Assembly (NCBI GenBank): GCA_002751075.1
Contig: NAOQ01000011.1
Location: 314,283 to 350,348, forward strand
Length of the DNA: 36,066 nucleotides
Source of the DNA: Ichthyophonus hoferi
Taxonomy: Eukaryota; Opisthokonta; Ichthyosporea; Ichthyophonida; Ichthyophonidae
Direction of reading: 5' to 3'
Shown in pieces: positions 1 through 12,097 of this stretch (the stretch's first letter is position 1; every line of letters starts with the position of its first letter). The notes below the pieces were generated by a model. The model had not been told where the DNA came from and made no database searches. It was given only the letters and a program-made list of their open reading frames with translations. The translations under genes were made by a program, and so were the position numbers.

Positions 1-450
1 TAGTATAAGTTATATGGTATACGGTATAAGGTATATAGTATATAGTATATGGTATATGGTATAAGGTATATGGTATATGGTATAAGTTATATAGTATAAG
101 GTATGTGGTATAAGGTATATGGTATATGGTATATGGTATATGGTATATGGTATAAGGGATATGATATAAGGGATATGGTATATGGTATAAATTATATAGT
201 ATAAGATATATGGTATAAGGTATATGGTATATGGTATATGGTATATGGTATAAGTTATATAGTATAAGGTATAAGGTATATGGTGTATGGTATATGGTAT
301 AAGGTATATGGTATAAGTTATATGGTATAAGTTATATGGTATAAGGTATATGGTATATGGTATAAGGTATATGGTATATATTATAAGGTATATGGTATAA
401 GGTATAGGGTATATGGTATATGGTATAAGCTATAGGGTATAGGGTATGGA
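1..450. repeat. A+T minisatellite, GGTATAT/GGTATAAG units
   Basis: The whole stretch is built from 7- and 8-base blocks of the type GGTATAT and GGTATAAG, with scattered single-base variants. The plus strand has almost no C. The array is cut by the left window edge, so its full length is unknown. It lies just downstream, in the sense of transcription, of the last WD40 exon I can place (553-667, minus strand), so it probably sits in the next intron of that gene. The short non-repetitive part at 451-552 shows no exon that I can support. Confidence 0.9.
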
Positions 451-552
451 GGAATAGTTGACCTAACTACATTATGGATTGGTGTATGTATGGTATTAGT
501 ATAATAATAACATTCGTGATAATAGGGTCTAGACGATAGGAGGATTATGTAC

Positions 553-3500
553 TAATAGTCATATCATTGCCAGTGGACACCATGATGGCAGGTTGGCCTG
601 ATTGACCCGGTTGCCAACGGATGGACTTTGCCACACCACTATGTACGTCATCATAGGTCGATACTACCTGGTAGCATACCATTGGTCAGTAATTATAACA
701 TGGGTGGACATAATAGAGTTTGGTATTAATATATTGATGCTGATAGGATAATGGCTAGCCTGTAAGAATACCCTCTCCCTCTTGTAGACCCTGTACCTAT
801 CTCTTCATACATACGTCAACCTCTTCCACCCACTTTTACTTTTAATACCTCAACCAATACCATTCTCCATAGGAACATAGCAAGAAAGTCACACATACAT
901 ATAGTAATATCTCTATATAGAATAATATACAGCAATACCTGCATGTCAACCCCGGTCAGAGAGCTCACTCCAATAGAACCATCCTTAGAGCATGTGGCCA
1001 CAAAGCCGTTCAACTCATCCATCCCGAATACCCCTATTGGTGTTTGTATATACGTATAGGTATATGTGCATCGTGTTGGTGGACCAGCCTTCAGCGTACG
1101 TGTGTATATTAGTTGGTACAACTTGTAATATATACGACGAGGGCGAAATAAGAAAACAAAAACAAAACCATACAAGTATACTTTCTGAAATATAGATGAA
1201 AAATAAAGATAAAAAAAACGCAATACGAATTGGAAGATATAGAATGTGATTATAGTTGATACCATCCAATCACCTAACACCTAACGATATAAACTAAATA
1301 CTGAACCTATTATTGTGCTCTTTTGTGTAGAGGCAGGGAAAACTCCTCATAGCAATTGGAAAAGGAAATGTACGACACAGGACTAGAATAGACAGGGCCT
1401 CATACACCAGGTAAACAACAAGATAGGAGTGGAGAGTCTTGTTTGAAGTCATAGACCTCTAAAGAATAGCCACACCCCCTTCATACCGTGCAATAAATTA
1501 AACACCATAGGATTTAATAGAATAGATAGATAGATAAGACAAGGGTACTCACAACCCATAACTTATTATAATAATGCTAAATATCATTGGCAGAATGAAA
1601 GAATATGCAACCAGACCAAGCCATAATATATGTGAGTAGCTCTACAGTTATATATATATATGTGTGTGTGTGTATGTGTAGAAATGGCATGACAGAGCAG
1701 GAACTGATATCTTTAAGTAAATGCACTGGCTACGAAAGAATAGGCATAGAAGACAGTAGATCCAAGGGAAAACACAAGATAACTAGGATGGTGGGGGAGT
1801 TCTCCAGTGAAGATATGGCTCTGGTCACCTTATATCTAGGCTTATATGCGTATGTGTACAACTTAACCTATCTTACATCTACCTCTTGAATGCAGCTTAT
1901 TGGGTCCCAGACGGGCCTTAGGCCTCACCACTATCTCCTCATTGGTAGCTTTGACGGCTGTGAGTACTAATGAGCAATCATCTGAGGCCGATAAAAGAAG
2001 ATCGCCATCATCCTGGATAAACCATTGGTAGCTGTCAGAGTACGGTAAAACAAATATAATGTAGGATTCAAAAGCTAAAAATAGGAACAGACAGGCAACT
2101 TTCCTATTTAATTTGATCTTTGTAGCGTAATTATAAATTTTAATGCCCGACCTATATCTTTACAATAAAACATAATGTGTTTGTTTAGCCATTCACTCTA
2201 TCCATGTAGAGTACGGTCTAGTAATATTGTTGTAGATGATAGGGAGGGGTGTGTGAGAGCAAGTTTTGCATGTGCAAAGCACTCCCTCTCCCTCTCCCTC
2301 TCCCTCTCTCCTTCTTCACAGAGAAAGAGAGACTATGTGACTCATCATTAATATGGCCTCCTTTACTTTTATCTCATATATAATACCTTCAATTTTTTAT
2401 ATGTTTTATTGCATTATTCTAATTGGTTTCACACAGTAATAGGATATTGTATTTTATACTTACTCTATTAAGAGTAAATCAAATTATATGGTAGTATTGG
2501 TTATGTACAACAACGATTAATAATACCCGACTGCCTATTAGTGTTTGGAGAGAAAGAAGGCATATAAGAAAGACACATATCTATGTATTTATCTATGTAT
2601 TTATTTCTCTATCTATTTATCTACCAATTCATTTACCTATCTATCTATCTGTTTATCTATCTATCTATATATATCTTTCTATTTCTCTATATATCTATTT
2701 CTCTATCCATATCTCTTTCTATCTATCTCTCTTTCTATGTATATATCTATCTATCCATCTATTTATTTCTCTATATATGAATGCCATTAAAAGGAGAGAG
2801 AGAAAGTAAAAAGACCTCAGTGGCAGCCAAGTATTTGATATGAGAGATCCAGCGACTATGTACTTTTGAGGTGCCAAGGGCTACGGTGTTCTGTGAGAAG
2901 ATGTGTTATTTATATGAAGAAAACAAAATACTTGGCATGTTATATACTGTACTACACGATACTATATTATAATATATTATACTATATTATACTATATTAT
3001 ATTATACTATACCAGACTATACTATCCTATACTATATATATTATAAATACTATACTGTACTATACTATACTGTACTATATTATACAATACAATACAATAC
3101 TATACTATATTATACTATGCTGTACTATGTTATGTATGTATTTTGCCCAAGTCGTATATGCTTTCTTAAAAAAGAACACAATAATGTACACGTCTTATTT
3201 TCACTGATTTTTCTGTTGTATGGTAGTCATTGAGTGTGATGTATTATGTTGCATGCACACACCAATCAAATAGTAAGAGGGTAATTCTATATATACACAG
3301 CAATCAAATGCAGTCACTTACCTCCTGTGGCGTAGATGTATATGTTTCAGAAGTAAATGGAAAAAATGTAATTCTACCTTCCCCCCCACCTGTATAACAA
3401 TAAAAAGTATAATATTGAGAAATAGTTGGTGCAAAATCTTTAGTTTTAATGTTTTTATCCTTTACTGTTGCCCTTTTATTTTCACTACCTAATAATGCTT

Positions 3501-6500
3501 GCTTTTATCTCAACCTAATGTATATATGTGTATGTATGTATGTATGTACTATTTATAATCCTAGTGTGATTATATGATAGTATATATATATAGTCAGGGG
3601 TGGTACCCCAAGGCTCACTTTATATAAAACTCCTTGTGAATACCTAATGCAGCTAGACTAGACATGTCCCCACAAGAGTGATTATGGTCCAATGAAGTCC
3701 GTGTGCTCTATAAATAGACACCAAACCATAATATATTGGCAAGAATTATCAAAATAGTCATGCAAATGTGTTTTATCATTCAAATAAAGACCAATTAAGA
3801 AGGATATAAATGGTGACTATCCAATGGTACATGTTCATTAATATTGGTCGGCCAATTATACCTGCGCAATAAATTCAATCAACCATAATATATACATGTC
3901 ACACTTTAATGTAGATGTAGCTATATCTGATTGAATCCAAAGATAATTGTTTGCAATAGTGGAATGCAATATGATTGGATTGGCTGAAAGCATTAAATGT
4001 AAAATATAATTGTGTATGCTATATTTAGGTGGTTGTACATTTATATATAGTAGTATAGGATATATATATATATATGAACTTGACCCTATTCTAGCAACAC
4101 CTATGAGATGCCATCCCAACCAGACCTACCAGCAGCCAGTATAGACCCATCAGCGGAGAGAGAGAGATCGTAAATAGCATGAGAATGGCCTGAGAGTAAC
4201 TGGGTGCGGGGTATGTCGCCTAAGCGTACATTGGTAGAGAGATAAAGGAAAAACATGTATGGCTGGTTATCACAAAGCATTAGATGTAATGGTAGTATGA
4301 TAATGATCCAATAGGGTAGATGTATTATGTGAATGACTCAATGCCACTGATGCTCAACCTAAGCCTATTTGCATATATCCTAGATCATAGGGCTCATACT
4401 ATACCACACTAATAAACAGGGTATCCGAGAAATGTATTTCATTTCATAGGCCTACAGGGGTCTCTCAATTTACTTTAACGTGCTTTAAGTTCTTTGAACT
4501 GTATCCTTTCCAATGCTCCTATGTTTGACTTCCCTCCTACCCTATCAATATTATATTCATTCTTTCCCCGATATAGGCCAGTCCTTTGATCTCAATATAT
4601 ATATATTTCCATATATTACTATTCATAATATACATAGCCATATATATTCTCGTCCAATACGTAGAGTAACAAATGAATGAAGTAATTGATTCAATTAATT
4701 GATTAAGAGAACATGCACTGAATCAAACGTATATATAGAAGTAAGACACAGAAAAAGCTTCTAATATATATATATATATATATATTGTATATTATATATT
4801 GTATATTGTATATTGTATATTGTATATTGTATATTGTATATTGCATATTGCATATTGTATTTTGTATATTGTATATTACATATTGTATATTATATCACAT
4901 ACACGAGGTATTGGCAGTCACTGGGCCTTTGCCAGAGGGCAGACATGGAATGACCTGGCCCAACTCCAATGCTTCGACTTCTTCCACCTCTTTCGGGGCC
5001 TAAGGTTACACTACACTTAATAAACAGCCCCTTCACTCTCATGCATACGCAGTATGCCTACCCCATCATAGTACATTACTATGTATATAGGAATCTACAT
5101 GTTATGTGCATGTTTTGCGGTGCACAACTGCCGGTAGGTGGGTGGATGTATACCATCCCAACAAGCAAGGTACTTCAAATAATGAAGGGAACCAGTGCAA
5201 CAAAGTTACAATCACATAGTAATATAGTAAGATAGTAATATAGTAATATAGTAATATAGTAAGATAGTAAGATAGTAATATAGTAACATAGTAATATAAT
5301 AATATAATAACATAGTAATATAGTAATATAGTAGCATAGTAATATAATATAGTAATATAATAATATAGTAAGATAGTAAGATAGTAATATAGTAAGATAG
5401 TAATCCAATAACATGGTAATATAATAATATAGTAATATAATAATATAATAATCCAATAATATAGCAATATAATAGTATAGTAATATAGTAAGATAGTAAT
5501 ATAATAATATAATAATATAATAAGATAGTAATATAATAATATAGTAATATAGTAACATAGTAACATAGTAATATAGTAGCATAATAATATAGTAGCATAG
5601 TAATATATTAACATAGTAATATAGTAATATAGTAATATAGTAACATAGTAATATAGTAACATAGTAATATAGTAGCATAGTAATATAGTAACATAGTAAT
5701 ATAGTAATATAGTAGCATAGTAATATAATATAGTAATATAGTAATATAGTAATATAATAGTATAGTAATATAGTAATATAGTAACATAGTAACATAGTAA
5801 TATAGTAAGAGAGTAATATAGTAACATAGTAATATAGTAACATAATAATATAGTAATATAGTAATATAGTAATCTAGTAAGATATTAATATAGTAATATA
5901 GTAATATAGTAATATAGTAAGATAGTAAAATAGCAATATAGTAATATAATAATATAGCAATATAGTAGCATAGTAATATAATATAGTAATATAATAATAT
6001 AGTAACATAGTATTATAGTAATATAATAACATAGTCACAGAGCAATATAAAGGGAGTTAATACCTCTTGGTGTAATGCAGTAGCCATGGCCGCAGCTACC
6101 AAACTGTCTTCACTCATGTTCGTGCCTAGGAGCTATAGAGCCCCCCTAAAATTAATCTTTGAATCCCCCACTAAATATACTTCATTGTAATTGCATATGC
6201 CGCGTCTCTCCCTCTCCTTAAATACTATCATATAAATATCGCCGCTACTTAGTTACTATTGCTCTACAATAAGTGACTAATCATACGTCAATATATAGGT
6301 ACAAATGAAATCCCACCACAAAATAATGAAGGAAATATGAAGGGGGCAAAATGGTTCAATATATATAATATGTATATAATATAATATATATACTACAATA
6401 CATATAATACAGTAAATACAATACACTACATATAATACAGAAAATATAATACAATAAATGTAACACAATGCAACACATAATATAATACATATAATAGTAT

Positions 6501-9500
6501 AATAATATGATATAATACATATAATACAATACATATAATACCCTACAATACATGTAATACAATACATATAGCATAATATACATAATATATACAAAATATA
6601 ATACAGGCAAACATAGGTGAACATGTATAATTATAGAATTATATAAGAGGTTTATAAAGGTCAAAATTAGCAATGAACAAGTAGAACAATATGGACAACA
6701 TGCCATAAACTGAACCAGTTTATACTAGATTCCCAATTTGAATTTCCAGAATAAAAAATAGAAAGTGTTTGAAGGTAGCGAGATAAATAGTGGTAATAGT
6801 TATAATAGGAAAATAGGATATGGATAAACTGATAAGTAAAGGATAATACATAGGACGCCTATATTGGGAGCTCTCTACGCTGTGCAGTGTGTATTGCTGT
6901 AGTCTATGGCACGGTTTCTTACCCTGGCAGAGACACGCGCACTTCGTCGCGTCACCATATCGTCCCCAGTTTTAGGCTTGGGTTTAGGTTTGGGTCTGTC
7001 TCTCTTACTCATTCCAGCCTGTATCCGGTCATATATATATCGTTATTATTTTATTATTTAGCTATAATTGGTCAGGTGGACATCATTAAGATGTCTCATA
7101 ATGAGGTTTACAGTGTGGAAAACAACATACATATATGCGTGTGCGTATGTATAAATCATATGAGAAAGAGGACAACAGAAATGCCAACCTTTTTGGTAGG
7201 TTCCATGTCACGGGCAATGCTAAGTAACCCTAAGGAAGCCATCATGCGTTTATTCTCTTGTATTCTCTTTTCCCTCATTAATTCATAATCTGTAGCCATA
7301 TCGCCCTGATCATCACTATCACTCTCATCGCTGTCGCTAGATGTTAGTGGACTCTCTAGGTCCTCCTCCTCGCCTCTCTCTTCCCTTGTGGTATCTACAA
7401 TAGCTGGCTGTTTTGTATCCTTAGCTGTAAACACCGCATCAATATCAGGTTTCATTGCCTCTGTTGTCACCTCCCCAGTAATATTGCTTCCCTCTACACA
7501 ACTAGAAACCTGATCTCTTAATTGGTCCAAACTATGTTTAAGACTGGGCGAACTACAATCATCAATAGATGAATTACTCCCTGTTCCAAGATCGTGCAGT
7601 GTGATTGGTATAGGTGGAATGAGATCCTGATCATCAACTAATCGAGAACCCACGTTATTAATAGTCTCTTTTGTCACGCATGATGTTTTACTGTCCCTTT
7701 TGGCTTCTATGAATGATCGGGTATTCGCTCGCGTCTTTACCAGCTGAGACGCATTCATTGGTTCCTCTGGGTGGTCTATAGGTAAGGCTTCCTGTATAAT
7801 CAAAGATATTAATGTTAGTTACAGTGGAAAGGGTAAGTAAAGCGGGTGATTCCTGTGTTGCACCTTACATCATAGTAGAGATATATGGGCCTGTATCTAT
7901 ACAGGATTAAATACAAAGTTTAGTGTATAGAAGAACATATACGCATATGTGTATGTGCCTACATGGGTGTGTGTGTCTTAATGTCTATATATATATATAC
8001 GCTTGTGTATGTATGTATATGTAAGAAATGGGTCAGGAGGGAAGGCCCTACGTTATGCCGGAAGATAAGCGAATGGAGCTATAGAGTGAATCGGGTATTG
8101 AACAAAAGAGGGCAGGGCGAGAGACATATGAAGGAAATGAATAGCAGGGTTTTTGCGGTTGGTTGACAAGACAAGTAGTATAGAAGTACAAATGAATGTA
8201 TGGATAGGGGAAATAGCAAATACCTAAACATAGAGTAACACAACAAATATATCCATAAGTAGACTGAATTATCCTATTATAAAGAAATAGTCAAAAGAAA
8301 AAAAGACATAGAATCTAAACTTTCAATTAAATGGTAATCGCTGTTACCATACAAGCACATAAATACCTACACTTGTTCAAGACGGAGCAGCCAGTATTAG
8401 CATAGTACTTATACATTGCCTTAGTAATATAATTATATGGAATATAAAACACACTTCACAATAACCAAGTGTTGTTCATTTGCTCATTCTATAATTATGT
8501 TCAATACAATCCTGATTTTACTATTAAAGCAGGATAAAAATGTGGCATCACAAAGGTGCAGAGATGATCCAATTGGTAGATTCGGGTACATACATACAAA
8601 CCAAACCAATCAGTCATAAGATATATTCACCTTTCTGTTATTTCCACCAGCCTTATCTCGGACAGCTCTTTTAGTTCTCCCCTGTACTCCTTCTTTCATT
8701 TGATCCATTTTTTCCTTTTGCTTTTTCACTATTTTCGTTGTGTTAATCCTGGCTTCAGGCAGCTTTTGCTTGGTTCTGATTGGTGGCTGTGTGATTAGGT
8801 CAGATGGGTGTAACACCAAGTCTGAGAGGCTTGGTGCGTAATATGGATTTTTTATTGGCGGATTTGATAAAGTACTAATAAGGGACACACATATACCTTG
8901 TTTTGCAGGTAAAATGAAGTGTGGATAGCGTTAATGTGTAGAAGGATTAATTTACTTGCTATCCAAGCGTTTTCTCAAATAAAAGCTCTTGGAAATAAAT
9001 ACAGCAATGAATAAACTGAAGGATAGCTAAAAAAAAAAAAAAGAAAAAAAAAAAAGAACTGAACAACCATTAGATTATGTGTGGAAATAAAATGAAAACA
9101 ACCACGGTAAACCACGGTAATAGCTATATACAGAAAGAAACATATACATATGATTACATATGTATATATCCACTAAGGTCCAAATACTTCCCATACCTAT
9201 ATATGCCCTAAGCCATCCCCAGGATGCAGAAACCCAAATGCAGAAATTACTACATACACATATATATAAACATCCACACAGACACAGATGAACATGTAGA
9301 TACCGATTAAAAACAGAAAGGCAATACGCAAATATATCCAAATCCATATATATAATATATAAAGCTCCATATACTGAATAAATATATATCCACAAACATA
9401 TATGCAAGGGAAGAAGGAGGAATATAGCTTAACTGACATTCTGTTTGGATTTATTAGCACTAGCCTTCTGGAACCAATCACCAATCGACAGTTTGTTTTG

Positions 9501-10045
9501 ACTTGTTACCTGAAGTTAAGAACCAGATTATAAGTTGGTATCTTTTCCATCAACTCTCCAGAATAATTCCACACTCACTCCAACTATAACACTATAATTA
9601 TTTCAACATAAACATATATAATAAGTCACATCAACAAACAAGTATGTTCCCTCAATCCTCAATTACCAAGCATTTCTTCCCACCTTTCCCTGACTCTGTT
9701 GAAGAAAAAATCATAGATAATAACAAATAATATAGAAAATTATATAATTAAAACTAAAAATACAGGGATTTAACTGCAACAGAGCTACCTTTCTAATATT
9801 AATATATTAACATGTGTTACCTGTGTCTTAGATTTGGGCTTTTTAGAAATAGGTTCAGTGACAATCAGGTCCGGATCTTCCTCAAGCTCTCGTTTCTTTT
9901 TCCAGTCAGACATTCGTTGCTGCTTATCCTTGGCATTTAAACCATAAAAAAGCTTGCAAAAGTTATCTCTTTTTATCTTTTCGCATGTTTCTTCCGAGGC
10001 CCTGTCGCCCAAAATATGGATAGGCTTCTTTGAATCAAGAACCAT
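553..10045 (-). CDS. WD40-repeat protein with WDR76/CMR1-like head, multi-exon, 3' end outside window
   Basis: Exons on the minus strand, in order of translation: 9821-10045 (ATG at 10045), about 9434-9509, about 8631-8896, 7189-7791, 6923-7018, 6064-6132, 4903-4999, 4130-4219, 3322-3389, 2816-2890, 1883-2031, 939-1033, 553-667. Each has GT/AG borders, and the phases match except where noted: the borders between exons 2 and 3 are uncertain, and 2816-2890 does not join 1883-2031 in phase, so a micro-exon or another splice site is missing. About 675 codons are visible. The head is charged, with an acidic SDSDESDSDDQ tract, then REKRIQENKRMMASLGL, a PKPKPKPK stretch and TRRSARVSAR. WD-type blades follow, for example LLSGHSHAIYDLSLSADGS, VHSRWISHIKYL with LLLSASDDCS, LHSRGVFGMDE with VATCSKDGS, and VHSGVAKSIRWQP with MVSTGND. 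The head recalls WDR76/CMR1 (DNA-damage and replication-linked, nuclear), but the blades do not match that family closely enough for me to be sure. The first exon (EETCEKIKRDNFCKLF...) is unrecognised. It may be another nuclear WD40 family. Confidence 0.8.
2282..2312. repeat. CTCCCT hexamer microsatellite
   Basis: About five perfect copies of a CTCCCT pyrimidine hexamer, inside the intron between the WD40 exons 2816-2890 and 1883-2031. Because the gene runs on the minus strand, the transcript carries a purine-rich (AGGGAG) run here. Confidence 0.8.
2577..2780. repeat. TCTA/ATTTATCTAT microsatellite in intron
   Basis: Tetranucleotide-type array (TCTA, TTTA and TTTC variants) with almost no G on the plus strand. 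It lies in the same intron as the CTCCCT run. The overlapping open frames rich in Tyr, Leu, Ile and Ser are products of the repeat, not genes. Confidence 0.9.
2941..3135. repeat. TACTATAT-type A+T array in intron
   Basis: Short-unit array of ACTAT, ATTAT and ACAAT pentamers with almost no G on the plus strand. It fills nearly half of the 431-base intron between WD40 exons 3322-3389 and 2816-2890. Confidence 0.9.
4765..4895. repeat. TA run followed by TATATTG array in intron
   Basis: A pure TA dinucleotide run passes into a 7-base TATATTG array (TATTGTA in another register) with a few C and T variants. It lies immediately next to the donor side of WD40 exon 4903-4999, so it occupies the 5' part of that intron in the transcript. 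Confidence 0.9.
5213..6045. repeat. About 830-base AGTAATAT satellite filling an intron
   Basis: About one hundred copies of an 8-base unit AGTAATAT, with variants AGTAACAT, AGTAAGAT, AATAATAT and AGTAGCAT. There is almost no C-free break in the pattern over more than 800 bases. It makes up most of the 1064-base intron between WD40 exons 6064-6132 and 4903-4999. Since 8 is not a multiple of 3 and the unit has no stop on the minus strand, all three minus frames stay open for up to about 240 codons (Leu/Tyr/Ile-rich). These are not genes. Confidence 0.95.
6356..6606. repeat. ATATAATAC/ATACA array in intron
   Basis: Array of 9- to 10-base units of the form ATATAATACA, with GTAAATACAA-like variants and almost no G on the plus strand. 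It lies in the 790-base intron between WD40 exons 6923-7018 and 6064-6132. Confidence 0.85.
9030..9057. repeat. Interrupted poly(A) tract
   Basis: Two A runs of about 13 bases separated by single G residues, inside a probable intron of the WD40 gene. No adjoining retroposon body was recognised, so it is listed only as low-complexity sequence. Confidence 0.6.
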
Positions 10046-10274
10046 TATGCTATATAATCTATTACTGTCTGTAGTTCCCAGGTTGACAGTACAAAACTAA
10101 CTTATGGAAAAATTCCTGAAAGTAAACAAATGTGAGAATCAATTTCACAATACCATATGAAAGCTACACAACATTATAGTTGGTGTCTTAGTTGAACAGT
10201 TTATGGTGTATAACAAAGATATGTCCACCAAGCGGCTCGCAACTTGCCAGATGTAGAACTGTGTGCTGATTGCA

Positions 10275-10381
10275 ATTGGTCGTGTTATGATTGGCTATTT
10301 CAGGTATTTGAACTCCAATTGCCTTCTCATTCTCTGAAATTGGCGCGCGCGTAAGCATTTGCTATGTTCAGAATCCATTGG
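10275..10381 (-). promoter_or_regulatory. Promoter region of the WD40 gene: CCAAT boxes and E2F-like GC core
   Basis: Upstream of the minus-strand ATG at 10045 there are ATTGG boxes (CCAAT on the other strand) at 10275, 10290 and 10377. An AATTGGCGCGCGCG tract lies at about 10338-10351, a rare GC-rich block in this AT-rich sequence. TTGGCGC resembles an E2F/DP site, and the block also overlaps a CCAAT box. This would fit an S-phase-regulated gene such as a WDR76/CMR1 relative, but that is inference. No clear TATA box was seen. Confidence 0.5.
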
Positions 10382-11530
10382 ATTATGTTAAATGTAATGG
10401 AAGAGACAAAACAGTGTTGTACATAGTGTAGGAATCAGGTCAACTATGTTATACTTATTTCACTCATTAATTATAATTGATTTGGTGCAATAACACCTAT
10501 AAGGTGTTATATGTTAAGATTTGTACAGATATATATAATGTAACTAGGTGTCCATGTAACGGCTAAAGGTTAAGTTAGAAATTCAATGTAGCCATTAGTA
10601 ATGGATTTTTGACGGAGGGTGTATTAATAGACAAATCACTTCGTACGCGGTGAATATAAACAAAAGATAAAAGCACAATAATTTTTTTGAAACGATTATC
10701 AGATATCATGGTAGTTCTAACCCACAACGCTAAGCCTATTTGAACTGTAAAGTTATTTTACACGTTGGCTTTATTTCTTCTTAACAAGGAAAAGAGGAGG
10801 AGACATGGTGAGAAAAGGAAGCCGCTTGCTGTTAAGACTACGTTTATATTTGCACTTAAGAGTACATTTAGTCCCTGTGTAAGTGTACGGGGAAAAAAAC
10901 TATATATATTACAGTCGCATTTAGTCACATACAGTTACAAAGACTACAATAAAATATGTGCAAACGGCTTAAACAAGTTGCTCTATCACGCAATCAGTTG
11001 AAGAGGAAGTTGTTAAGAGCAGGACTTAACCAGGCTTGCCTTTTTTGGGGGGCACTTTTGCACAATTCATTTTTTGTACAAGAGAATCAAACTACAGTAA
11101 AAGTACCTTATTTTTTTTGAAAAAAAAGCGGTTGGACATGTGCATTTGTTTATGCAGCGTATTATATTTACATTGTTGGGAATAATAAATAGAGATATGA
11201 GGGTTCCTATGACCTATATTCTTCTAGAAGGAGATAGAATACCAAATTAAGGGGCATTTTAGTATATCCCTTTGCACACACAAAGTACAGATATACTAAG
11301 ACATATTTTTATTATCAAACAGGTCAGCAGGACTTGTCTTAGGCAGGATGCCTAAGCAATGTGTTATCTGGACCCAAAACATATGATTTGAAATGGTTTA
11401 ATATGTAGTCGCAGGGCCTCTGCCATTGGCTTGCTCAATTTTGATCTATCATCTTGGATTGCCATTTAACACCAACAGATTGAGCTCACTATTTTTCTAC
11501 AAACTACTTAAGTAATCGCAATTGTTAATA
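10382..11530. other. Intergenic, no supported gene
   Basis: AT-rich sequence upstream of the WD40 promoter region. An open frame of 78 codons at 10765-11001 lacks an ATG start and resembles no family I know. Poly(T)/poly(A) runs occur near 10681, 11050 and 11111. Nothing else is supported. Confidence 0.5.
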
Positions 11531-12097
11531 ATATTAAATTATCATAACTATATAAAGAAATAATTGAAATAAATAAATAGTTTTGTTTTGATAATAAGTA
11601 TTAAGCTGTAAGCTTATGTTGTAATCTTAGCACCTCTTACTATATTATTTCACATGAGTTTTAAATATGCCCCAGTATGGGGTTCAACCATGCATGCGGA
11701 GCACCGGTCGGTGGTTACTATACTCTAACACATAACCTTAAACTATATTGGTTTCCTGGTTCTATTATTGTTTAACCATTAAACTGAAATACCTAAGATA
11801 CACTTCGGACAAATCATATTAAATGATTACAATTATATAAAGAAATACCTAAAACTAAATATTCCTGTTTTAATACCTTGTATTGAACTTTAAGCTTATA
11901 TTGTAATCTTAGCACCTCTTACTATATTATTTTACTTGAGCTTTACCTATGCACCAGCATGGGGTTCAACCATTGCATACAGAGCATCGGTGACTGTACT
12001 CTAACATTTAACTTTAAACTAGATTGATTTCTTAGTATCTATTATTGTTTAATAAGCATCAAAATGAAAGATGTAGGATACACTTCAGACAAATCAC
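11531..12097. repeat. Diverged tandem duplication, two units of about 283 bases
   Basis: Copy 1 is about 11531-11815 and copy 2 about 11816-12097. Matching landmarks in order are ATATTAAAT, AACTATATAAAGAAAT, AAGCTTAT with TTGTAATCTTAGCACCTC, TATGGGGTTCAACCAT-like sequence, TATACTCTAACA-like sequence, CTATTATTGTTTAA, and ATACACTTCGGACAAATCA-like sequence. Copies differ by substitutions and small indels. No open frame is shared, so the unit looks noncoding. Confidence 0.85.

Noticed and set aside
1605-1889. Plus-strand open frame of 94 codons
   Set aside because: It includes a TG microsatellite and lies in an intron of the minus-strand WD40 gene, just touching exon 1883-2031.
2545-2790. Plus-strand open frames rich in Ser, Ile, Tyr and Leu
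   Set aside because: Products of the TCTA-type microsatellite, with no protein-like composition.
5102-5843. Long minus-strand open frames rich in Leu, Tyr and Ile
   Set aside because: They lie entirely in the AGTAATAT satellite; the 8-base unit keeps all three frames open, and the region sits in an intron.
5213-6045. CRISPR array
   Set aside because: The repeats are 8-base units without spacers, in eukaryotic intron sequence.
9030-9057. A-rich tract as the tail of a retroposed element
   Set aside because: No adjacent element body or target-site duplication could be seen.
11611-11710. Possible tRNA or tRNA-derived SINE because of GGTTCAACC
   Set aside because: The B-box-like string has no matching A box or cloverleaf, and the copy at 11955 does not fold either.
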